Source: CAWATZ01 sp963784995
GTDB lineage: Bacteria > Planctomycetota > Planctomycetia > Gemmatales > Gemmataceae
Assembly: GCA_963784995.1 (NCBI GenBank)
Contig: CAWATZ010000016.1
Span: 1-64,000, forward strand
DNA length: 64,000 bases
Direction: 5' to 3'
The notes under the pieces were generated by a model. The model was given only the letters and a program-made list of their open reading frames with translations, made no database searches and had not been told where the DNA came from. Below, piece by piece: positions 57,078 through 64,000 of this stretch (position 1 is the stretch's first letter; each line of letters opens with the position of its first letter). A program made the translations under genes and the position numbers.

Positions 57078-57208
57078 TCGACCCCTGCCGGCTTGCCCGG
57101 CAGGTGAAGGAGGTCATTGGCTAGAAAAGAAGGAAGAAGAAGACATTGCCTGCTTTCCTTTCTAGCCGATGACCTCCTTCACCTGCCGGGCAAGCCGGCA
57201 GGGGTCGA
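57078..57208. repeat. 131-bp palindromic element, copy C
   Basis: Bounded by TCGA on both sides, with the same arms as copies A, B and D and a centre of purine-rich then pyrimidine-rich sequence. It lies between the pump gene start and the adaptor gene end, both on the minus strand. Confidence 0.9.
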
Positions 57209-57231
57209 GGAATCCCTCTGCTGTTGCTGGT

Positions 57232-58893
57232 TCAGGGTGCCCGGGATTCCCTGTCTTCCAGGGCCGCCCGCAGCTCCAGGACTCCCGCCGTGATGACCTG
57301 CTCGCCCGGCTGCAACGGCTGAGGCGTCAGCAAGCCCTGGGCCACTTCTTGCGGGGCGAGCTTCTGCTCGTCCTCGGTCAGCTCTGATTTCACGAAAGCC
57401 GTGCTCTCGAAGCGCTGCGTGACCAGGACGCGCCGGATCACGTACCGCGGCTGCTGCTCGTCGGGCTGGACAAAGACAAAGCTCTGCCGGCCGTCCTCGG
57501 CCAGGGCGGTCAGGGGCACTTCCACCGTGTTTTTGGGTGCCGGCATGTCCACGCTGGCGGTGATGAACTGGCCGGCCCGGATCTTGGTGCGGGACGTATC
57601 GATGTAGCCTTTCACGACTGCGGTGTGCTGGTTGGCGTCGATGATGTAGCTGACCTCGTCGATCTTGGCCGGGATCGGCGGAAAGCCAACTGTTCGCAGG
57701 GTCCAGCTCTTGGACAGCTTGAGCTGGGCCAGCAAGGCGGGCAGCTGGTCCTCCGGCGGGTGGGCCAGCACCAGCATCCGGTCCACGTCGGCAATGGTGA
57801 ACAGGTTGGTGGTGTTGTCCGCCACGAACTCGCCGACGCCCACGTTGCGCTCCACGATGGTCCCTTCCCGCGGCGCGATCAGCTCGGAGCGGGCCCAGAG
57901 AAGCTCCTTCTCCTTGTCGCGCTGCCCGCCGCGCTTGCCGATCTCCTCGGCCTCCTTGCAGACCGCCTGGATCTCGGCATCGGGCACGTTCCAGGTGCGC
58001 AAGGTGCGCTCGGCCCGGTCAGCGGCGTTCTGATCGCTCATGACGTCGCGGCGGGTCTGGTTCAGCGTGTCCTCGGGGAGGTTGCCCATGCGATACAGCT
58101 CCAGCCGGGCCTTGAGCCGTTTCTTGTCCAGCTCCAGCTGCACCAGGGCGTCCACCAGGTCGCTCTTCTTGCTGCCGACGTCCACGCTCCAGACCACGGC
58201 CAAGACGTGCCCCTTTTCCACGCGGTCGCCGGTGCGCAGCTCGCGCTCTTCGCTTTGATCGGTGAGATCACCGGGGGCCCGGACGTGTCCAATTTCCCGG
58301 ATCTCCGCGCTGAAGCGCGTGCGGACCCGGGCCAGCCGGGTCGGGTCCAGGGCCGTCGAGCCGGGCATCAGCAGCGGCGGCGACTTGTCGGGGACCTTGA
58401 CGGGAAACGTACCCGCGATGCCCAGGGCGTCCCGCACCGTCTGCGGCACGATCAGGGTGTGCGACGGCACGTAAGCGGCCTTCAGCAGCCGGTCCCGGAA
58501 GCGCTGGTCCTGGTCCTTGTCGAGCCGGTCGGTCAGCTCTTGCAGGAAGGGCCCCCGTTCCAGCGTCTTGTTTTTCAAGGGTGCCAGCCTGACCAGCGCG
58601 TCATCGAGCTGGGCCAGCACGCTGGCGGATTCCCTCGCTTTCCGTGCCGCTTCCCGCAAGGAGTTCTCCGCGCTGTCCGTGAGCCGGAACCATTCCACCA
58701 GCTCCACCGTGGCCACCGCTTCCGGAAGCGCGGGGCGTCCCTGAGCCGCGCCCGCACGGCTTCGGGAGGATTCGTGACCCGAGGCCGGCAGACCCCCATA
58801 CAGGAACGCGAGGACCCCGACCGCGCCGCCAATCCCGAGGAGCAGGCCGAGCAGGAAGAACCAGGGGAACTTGAAGGAGCCGACGTTGTTCAT
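57232..58893 (-). CDS. RND efflux membrane-fusion (adaptor) protein, CusB/CzcB-like
   Basis: A 553-residue protein with an N-terminal membrane anchor (FFLLGLLLGIGGAVGVLAFLY). Next comes a barrel-sandwich region, with the lipoyl-like half GDRVEKGHVLAVVWSVDVG and its mate PREGTIVERNVGVGEF, separated by a coiled-coil hairpin (ALVQLELDKKRLKARLELYR). A beta-barrel domain follows (TASVDMPAPKNTVEVPLTAL). It links the inner-membrane pump to an outer-membrane channel. The N-terminal ~150 residues between the anchor and the sandwich are longer than in CusB and contain no clear metal-binding Met motif. It is probably cotranscribed with the pump gene downstream, across palindrome C. Confidence 0.88.
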   Translation of the reverse strand: MNNVGSFKFPWFFLLGLLLGIGGAVGVLAFLYGGLPASGHESSRSRAGAAQGRPALPEAVATVELVEWFRLTDSAENSLREAARKARESASVLAQLDDALVRLAPLKNKTLERGPFLQELTDRLDKDQDQRFRDRLLKAAYVPSHTLIVPQTVRDALGIAGTFPVKVPDKSPPLLMPGSTALDPTRLARVRTRFSAEIREIGHVRAPGDLTDQSEERELRTGDRVEKGHVLAVVWSVDVGSKKSDLVDALVQLELDKKRLKARLELYRMGNLPEDTLNQTRRDVMSDQNAADRAERTLRTWNVPDAEIQAVCKEAEEIGKRGGQRDKEKELLWARSELIAPREGTIVERNVGVGEFVADNTTNLFTIADVDRMLVLAHPPEDQLPALLAQLKLSKSWTLRTVGFPPIPAKIDEVSYIIDANQHTAVVKGYIDTSRTKIRAGQFITASVDMPAPKNTVEVPLTALAEDGRQSFVFVQPDEQQPRYVIRRVLVTQRFESTAFVKSELTEDEQKLAPQEVAQGLLTPQPLQPGEQVITAGVLELRAALEDRESRAP

Positions 58894-59150
58894 GGCGAAG
58901 CGGGCCTTTCCCTGTCGGTTTTTGGTCGTTCACTGTACCATGACCAGGCAACTCACTACCATCACGATTTCCTGAACTCGCCAAACCTTCACTAGCAGCT
59001 GAGAAAGCAACTGGTATGCCGCTCCCGGCGCTTCGACAAAACCCGCGATTCGGAGCGGCCCTGGCGAGCCGCAATCCCGGGCTGTCCCGGCAAATTGCCG
59101 GACTGGCGCCCGTCCAGTCCTGGATTTTGCCGGGACGACGCCGGTTGCAG

Positions 59151-59235
59151 CCGAGCCGCGCACGCAGCGCAGCGGAGTAAGCGGCCGGGGAGCCAGCAGG
59201 GCCGCTTACTCCGCTGCGCTGCGTGCGCGGCTCGG
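59151..59235. repeat. Perfect palindrome, 36-bp arms (first of a tandem pair)
   Basis: Arms 59151-59186 and 59200-59235 are exact complements with a 13-nt loop, built around GAGCCGCGCACGCAGCGC and GGAGTAAGCGGCC. Confidence 0.92.
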
Positions 59236-59245
59236 CCATTGCGTG

Positions 59246-59322
59246 CCGAGCCGCGCACGCGCAGCGGAGTAAGCGGTCTTCCTGCGGGCCGCTTACTCCG
59301 CTGCGCTGCGTGCGCGGCTCGG
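59246..59322. repeat. Second palindrome of the tandem pair (shortened left arm)
   Basis: Left arm 59246-59276 matches the right arm 59288-59322 except for a 4-bp gap; the sequence is that of the first copy. The two copies lie 10 bp apart. Confidence 0.88.
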
Positions 59323-59428
59323 GGAGTTGTTTGGCGAGAACCTGAAGGCCCGGTTTGGTATCTTACAACATACCTGGGCAGCATGAAGAGGTAACCTGCT
59401 TCCCGTCCTGACAGCGAGCGACACGACC

Positions 59429-60269
59429 ATGGTGGACAACGCACCGTACCTGACTTGCCAGCACGCGGGCCTGACCGTCGAGGGCTACTCGCGGGCGGCC
59501 GTGCAGTCCTACTGGCGCATCCCGGAGCTGAAGATCGGCTTCGACCTGGGCGCCCAGCCGTGGGACTTCATGGGCACGCCCACCTGGCTGGTTTCGCACA
59601 CGCACCTGGACCACGTCGCCGCCCTGCCGGTCTACGTCGCCCGGCGGCGGATGATGAAGATGGAGCCCGCCCACCATCTGGGTCCCGGCCTACGCCGTCG
59701 AGGACATTCGCCGGCTGATGCTGGTGTTGCAGCGGCTGGACCGCGGCCGGATGGTCTGCGACCTCAGGGGCATCGAGGCCGGTCAGGAGATCGAGCTGTC
59801 GCGCGAGCACGTCATCACGGCGTTCCCCACCGCGCACACCATTCCCTCGCTGGGTTACCTGGTCTGGGAACGGCGGCGCAAACTCAAGGAAGAGTACCAG
59901 GGACTGCCCGGCGACAAGATCCGCGACCTGCGCCTGTCGGGCGTGGAGGTGACGCGCGAAATGCGCATTCCGCTGGTGGCCTACACGGGAGACACCAGCC
60001 CCGGCGGACTGGACGGCTATCCGCCGGCGCTGCAGGCCAAGATCCTGATCACGGAGATGAGCTTTGTTCGCCCCAACCATCGCCGGGAGAAGATCCACAA
60101 GTTCGGCCACATGCACCTGGATGATTTCATCGAGCGGGCCGACCGCTTCCAGAACGAGCTGATCATCCTGGCCCACTTCAGCACGCGCTACCATCCCCAG
60201 GAGGTGCGCCGCATTGTCGAGGCCCGGTTGCCGCCTGGTTTGCGCGAGCGGGTGCGGTTGTGGTTGTAG
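59429..60269 (+). CDS. RNase Z-like metallo-beta-lactamase-fold hydrolase, frameshifted near 59668
   Basis: About 280 residues after removing one extra base near 59668 (KMEPPTIWVPAYAVEDI expected). The metal motif HTHLDHVAALP lies at residues 57-67. The second half has further ligands: TAHTIPSLGYLV, AYTGDTSPGGL, and LAHFSTRYHP. This order (HxHxDH, H, D, H) is that of ribonuclease Z and related hydrolases. RNase Z trims the 3' end of tRNA precursors; the flexible exosite arm is not evident, so a related hydrolase is possible. The ATG at 59429 has no strong ribosome site. Confidence 0.8.
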
Positions 60270-60402
60270 CGCCAGGCGGCTTGCCTGACGCTGGGGAATG
60301 TGGGATTTGCATGAGCGGCGCCTGTGAACTATGAATTGAGAAGACGATTTCTTTCCCGACCATAAACGAGACAAAGAGGCCTCGTTGCAAGGAACCGTCC
60401 TC

Positions 60403-60876
60403 ATGGATCAGTTGCTGACAAACCTGATGCTCCCGGGCAACCAGGACTGGGCGATCTACTCAATCGGCCTGGGCATGGGAGTGTTTGCCTTCCTGGTGTG
60501 CCGGGGTGTGCTGATCCGCCCTGCCAGAACGGACCCGGACAGTCCGCCGGAAGAGCTGAAAGTGCAGGTTTCCCAGGATCGCCGGACCGCGCCGCGCCGC
60601 AGGGACAATCCGGTCATGGTCGAGCTGAGCGATCCGTCTGGCCAGATCGAGCCTTGTTCCGCCTGGGTTACGGACCGCTCCCAGGGCGGCCTGGGGCTCA
60701 TTGTCAAGTTCGCCGTTCCTGTCGGCACCGTTCTGAAAGTTCGGCCGCGGAGCAAGGAGGACCTGTTCTGGATCCCGGTCGAGGTGCGTTCCTGCCAGGA
60801 GACCGAGGACGGCTATGCGATCGGCTGCAAGTTTGGCCGGACGCCGCCGTGGAACGTGATGATGCTGTTCGGCTGA
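60403..60876 (+). CDS. Membrane-anchored PilZ-domain protein
   Basis: A 157-residue protein with one N-terminal membrane helix (DWAIYSIGLGMGVFAFLVC) and a cytoplasmic PilZ domain. The cyclic-di-GMP-binding pattern is seen as QDRRTAPRRRDNP followed ~30 residues later by VTDRSQGGLGLIV (RxxxR and the D-x-S-x-x-G signature). It also has VPVGTVLKVRP and a final YAIGCKFGR. It would sense cyclic di-GMP and act on an unknown membrane partner. The start at 60403 follows AAGGAA. Confidence 0.85.
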   Translation: MDQLLTNLMLPGNQDWAIYSIGLGMGVFAFLVCRGVLIRPARTDPDSPPEELKVQVSQDRRTAPRRRDNPVMVELSDPSGQIEPCSAWVTDRSQGGLGLIVKFAVPVGTVLKVRPRSKEDLFWIPVEVRSCQETEDGYAIGCKFGRTPPWNVMMLFG

Positions 60877-60890
60877 CAAACCTCTCTCCC

Positions 60891-61015
60891 CCAGGGCGCT
60901 GCCCTCTGCACCCAGGGCGTTGCGGAACGCCACGGAGGGCGTTCCCTACAGTTCCGCGCTGCCCTCTCCACCCAGGGCGTTGCCCTGGGCTATCCTGTTG
61001 CGCCCCTTCGGGGCG
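60891..61015. repeat. Nested repeat: GGAACGCC unit inside a CCCAGGGC element
   Basis: A 28-bp segment (GCGCTGCCCTCTGCACCC...) occurs at 60896-60923 and again at 60956-60983 with one mismatch. Between them lies a GGAACGCC unit (60924-60950) of the family found at 47634. The right part continues as one arm of the large palindrome family seen at 8549-8680. Confidence 0.75.
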
Positions 61016-61179
61016 GAACACCGTCTGGCGCGACTCGCGCGATTGTGCGGCCCACCTGCCCGCGTCTGGCCCGCGGAGCCGGGCAACTGCTCTGGCATTT
61101 CTACCCTCCCGGTTGTAGCTTGCCCACACCTACCGCCCTGACCCCGTTTGGCTGGCTCCTCATCACGGGAGAAGAAGCA

Positions 61180-62890
61180 ATGGCGAATTCCCTGGCCCCA
61201 GGCGGTTGTCGGCCGACCTGGGGCAAATACCCGGCCATGGCGTGTCTGCTGCTGGCCCTGGGCGGGCTGCTGGCCCTGCTCCCGGCCGTCGGCCAGGACC
61301 GTCCGGCCCGGCCGGTCCGCGGCATGGTGGTTGCCGTCTCGGCGCCCGGAGCCGACGTGGGCCGGGAGATCTTGCTCAAGGGCGGCAATGCCGTGGACGC
61401 CGCGGTGGCCACCGCCTTCGCCATGGCCGTCACTTATCCCGCGGCCGGAAACATTGGCGGCGGCGGCTTCATGCTCATTCATCCGCCGGGCAAGGAGCCG
61501 GTGGTGGTCGAGTACCGCGAGACGGCCCCGGCCGCGGCCCACTCCCGGATGTACAAGCCCGGCGACAGCTGGTACACCCACAAGGCGGTTGGCGTACCCG
61601 GCACGGTGCGGGGGATGTTCCTGGCCCATTCGCGCTTCGGCAAGCTGCCCTGGAAAGACGTGGTCCTGCCGGCCGTGAAGCTGGCCGAGGACGGTTTCCT
61701 CCTCGACGACACTCTGGCCCACTCGCTCAACTGGGCCGCCTCCGGCGAGTCGGAGATGAGCCGAGTGCTGGGCAAGAACGGCGGCAAGGAGCGCTGGCAG
61801 GCAGGGGATCGGCTGGTGCAGAAGGACCTGGCCTGGTCGCTGCGCTTGATCGCCCGCGACGGCCCCGATAGCCTTTTACAAGGGCCCCATCGCCGACAAG
61901 CTGGTCGCCGAGATGAAGTCGGGCAACGGCCTGATCACCAAGGAAGACCTGGCCCGCTACCAGGCCCACGTCCGCAAGCCCATTCACGGCACCTTTCGCG
62001 GTTATGACGTGTACGGTCCTCCACCCCCCAGTTCGGGCGGCATCACCCTGGTCTTGATGCTCAACATCCTGGAGAACTACGACTTGAAGAAGCAGGGCCG
62101 CTGGTCGCCGGAAACGCTGCACCTGATCGTCGAGGCGATGCGCCGCGGCTACTGCGACCGGGCCCGCCACCTGGGCGATTCGGACTTTGTCAAGATCCCC
62201 GAGCACCTGACCACCAAGGAGTACGCGAAGAAGCTGGCCGGCACCATCAATCCAGCCAAGGCCACGCCCAGCGCCAGTCTCGCTCCGGACATCAAGATCA
62301 GCGGCGAGGGCGACAGCACCACGCACTTCTCGGTCATCGACGCCGACGGCATGGCGGTCAGCAACACCTACACCCTGGAGCGCAGTTACGGCAGCGGCAT
62401 CATGGTCAAGGGCGCCGGCTTCCTGCTGAACAACGAGATGATCGACTTCAACTGGTTCCCGGGCGTGACCACTCGGGACGGCACCATCGGCACCACGCCC
62501 AACCAGATTGCCCCCGGCAAGCGCATGCTCTCCTCGCAGACGCCGACCATCGTGGCCCGCAACGGCAAGGTGGTGCTGATCACCGGCAGTCCCGGCAGCC
62601 GGACCATCATCAACACGTCGCTGCAGGTCGTCCTGAACGTGCTGGAGTTCGGCATGGACCCGCGCTCGGCCGTGGACGCTCCCCGGCTGCACCATCAATG
62701 GTTCCCCGACGAGGTGCGCTTCGAGGGGACGACGGAACATGCCGCGGCGGTGGCCAAGCTCCGGGCGCTGGGCCACAGTGTCAGCGGCACCCGCCAGGGC
62801 GATGCCCACACGATTTACGTGGACCCAAGGACCGGAACTTACGTGGGAGCGGAGGATCGGCGCATTATGGGCAAGGTGGCGGGGTTCTAA
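61180..62890 (+). CDS. ggt: Gamma-glutamyltranspeptidase, frameshifted near 61870
   Basis: About 569 residues after removing one extra base near 61870 (DGPDAFYKGPIADKLV expected). It has a hydrophobic signal-like start (MACLLLALGGLLALLP), GNAVDAAVATAFAMAVTYPAAG, NIGGGGFMLIH, and the autocleavage/catalytic site DSTTHFSVIDADG with the nucleophilic Thr. SPGSRTIINT is a conserved donor-site segment. The enzyme transfers or hydrolyses gamma-glutamyl groups, e.g. of glutathione, in the periplasm after self-cleavage into two chains. The start is at the ATG at 61180 with GAGAAG upstream. Confidence 0.9.
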
Positions 62891-62891
62891 A

Positions 62892-63020
62892 CGACCCCTG
62901 CCGGCTTGCCCGGCAGGTGAAGGAGGTCGATAGCTAGAAGAGAAAACGCAAGAACACTTTTCTTTCCTTCTTTTCTAGCTGGTGACCTCCTTCACCTGCC
63001 GGGCAAGCCGGCAGGGGTCG
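62892..63020. repeat. 129-bp palindromic element, copy D
   Basis: CGACCCC...GGGGTCG palindrome with the same arms as copies A-C, starting 1 bp after the transpeptidase stop codon. Centre purine-rich then pyrimidine-rich. The stretch 63021-63239 up to the next gene shows nothing else recognisable. Confidence 0.9.
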
Positions 63021-63239
63021 AAGGAAGCCGGTCTTCTCTTCGCCACAACCGCAAGGACGATTAAAGTTGCTGTCTTCCCCCGGTCGATTCGTTTCAGTAA
63101 TCTCGTTCCGTCCCGGGCAGGGACAATGGGTTCCGCTTGCCTGGATTGCCGGTTTGTGGTTTCATGGCGCGACTTGCACGGATGACCCCTGGGGGACCGC
63201 CAGAGTCGATCGCTCCCCAAGTGAAAGAGAAAGTCAGGT

Positions 63240-64000
63240 ATGACTCAATCTCCCATGCAGCAACTGACCCGTGTGCTGCGTCAGAATGGGTTGATCCGGT
63301 TTATGGAACACTTTGCCGCGCTGTTCCCCACCAGCCATCTGAAGGACCTGGCGGTGGAGGAAATCGGCCCAAACCGGGTAATCCAGGTCAAAGGGAGAAA
63401 AGTCGTCAACTTCGGCAGCGATAGTTTTCTGGGTCTGGATCAGGATGCGCGGGTCCAGGAGGCCCTGCGCCGCGGCATCAGCAAATGGGGTACGCACAAC
63501 GGGGCCTCACGAGCCTTTGCCAGCATCGAGGCCAACATCCTGGCCGAGCAAAAACTGGCCGAGTGGCTCAAGGTGCCGGCCACGCTCATCTACCCGTCGG
63601 TGACCCTGGCCAACATGGGGGCCATTCCCGGCCTGGTCAGCCGGCAAGACCTGCTGATCGTCGATGAGCAGGCCCACAACTCCATCCAGGAGGGGGCCAA
63701 GATTGCCCGGGCCAACGGCGTTCGCGTACTGACCTTTTCGCACTGTGACCCGGTCGGTCTGGAGAAGGTCTTCCAGGAGGCCGGCGACTATCGCATTGGC
63801 GTCGTGGCCATTGACGGCGTCTACAGCATGAGCGGCGAACTGCCGCCCCTGCGGCAGCTGAACGAAGTGGCGCTGCAGAATCGCTCCGTCCTCTACGTCG
63901 ATGACGCCCACGGCACCGGAGTGATCGGTGAGCGGGGCCGGGGCACCGTGCTGGAAGCGCTGGGCAGTTACGACAACACGCTGGTGATCGGCTCGCTGTC
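63240..64000 (+). CDS. Alpha-oxoamine synthase family PLP enzyme (BioF/Kbl/SPT-like), 3' end outside window
   Basis: The visible 253 residues start MTQSPMQQLTRVLRQNGL and run off the right edge. Landmarks of the family: VNFGSDSFLGLDQDARV, WGTHNGASRAFASI (replacing the usual GSGGSR loop), IDGVYSMSGELPPL, and the PLP-binding VDDAHGTGVIGERG. The catalytic Lys (in the SxSK region) should follow just beyond the window. Members condense an amino acid with an acyl-CoA or acyl-ACP (serine palmitoyltransferase, 2-amino-3-ketobutyrate ligase, AONS). Which one cannot be decided from this part. No clear ribosome site before the ATG. Confidence 0.85.
   Translation, partial: MTQSPMQQLTRVLRQNGLIRFMEHFAALFPTSHLKDLAVEEIGPNRVIQVKGRKVVNFGSDSFLGLDQDARVQEALRRGISKWGTHNGASRAFASIEANILAEQKLAEWLKVPATLIYPSVTLANMGAIPGLVSRQDLLIVDEQAHNSIQEGAKIARANGVRVLTFSHCDPVGLEKVFQEAGDYRIGVVAIDGVYSMSGELPPLRQLNEVALQNRSVLYVDDAHGTGVIGERGRGTVLEALGSYDNTLVIGSL

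Larger units (their letters stand above)
58894..59428. other. Intergenic region, 535 bp, with tandem palindromes
   Basis: No gene could be supported. The right half holds two strong palindromes (59151-59235 and 59246-59322). The left half (58894-59150) contains imperfect inverted segments around CCCGGCAAATTGCCGG but no clear promoter. Confidence 0.55.

Noticed and set aside
59151..59322. Possible CRISPR array
   Set aside because: Only two units, each a long hairpin without regular short repeats and unique spacers; no cas genes are near.

Overview
This GC-rich window looks like a chromosomal segment of a planctomycete, most likely a Gemmataceae-type lineage. The assignment rests on gene families rather than a marker gene: a DUF1559 prepilin-like protein, HEAT-repeat plus PQQ-like propeller secreted proteins, a GldG/DUF4340 transporter cluster, a sulfatase-modifying-factor/sialidase fusion, duplicated McsA with McsB, and many intergenic palindromes. 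No rRNA, tRNA, CRISPR array, prophage or transposase gene was seen.

Layout. 0-6.2 kb: a partial Dabb protein, two NIPSNAP copies (one truncated, one frameshifted) flanking a DUF433/DUF5615 pair, a toroid-DUF362 fusion, and a Rpn-like protein followed by a decayed tandem copy. 6.3-8.4 kb: protein-arginine-phosphorylation operon (two McsA-like proteins and McsB). 8.7-14.5 kb: nucleotide-sugar operon (UDP-glucose dehydrogenase with an intein, a GDP-sugar reductase, GDP-mannose dehydratase, dTDP-glucose dehydratase). 14.6-19.6 kb: two paralogous secreted HEAT/propeller proteins. 19.8-21.6 kb: tandem truncated haemoglobin and a zinc-ribbon protein. 21.9-31.1 kb: four-gene ABC transporter cluster (ATPase, permease, GldG, DUF4340). 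31.3-39.9 kb: sugar isomerase, ClpS, FHA protein, MiaA, SRPBCC, YbaK, HAD, small unknowns and an FGE-sialidase fusion. 40-44.3 kb: membrane protein, then a secreted protein/APH kinase/NHL operon. 44.6-50.7 kb: aldehyde dehydrogenase, phosphoesterase, nucleotidyltransferase, unknowns. 50.7-53.2 kb: HemP with a promoter covered by a perfect palindrome, DUF1559 protein, HEAT lipoprotein, phosphoribosyltransferase. 53.5-58.9 kb: heavy-metal RND pump and adaptor. 59.4-64 kb: RNase Z-like hydrolase, PilZ protein, gamma-glutamyltranspeptidase, and the start of an alpha-oxoamine synthase.

Two features stand out. First, a palindromic element of about 130 bp occurs four times. Three copies are intergenic and one lies in frame inside miaA, adding about 45 codons. 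This resembles in principle the protein-coding palindromic elements of Rickettsia, but in an unrelated genome. Second, a 475-residue endonuclease-type intein interrupts UDP-glucose dehydrogenase exactly before its catalytic cysteine, so the +1 splicing nucleophile would also be the enzyme's nucleophile.

Caution: at least thirteen single-base insertions or deletions break otherwise well-conserved genes (near 2201, 7555, 12307, 22311, 26016, 27854, 30457, 39127, 50056, 54455, 55491, 59668, 61870). Both signs occur, with no shared motif. I read this as assembly or sequencing error rather than biology, and I give gene spans across the breaks.
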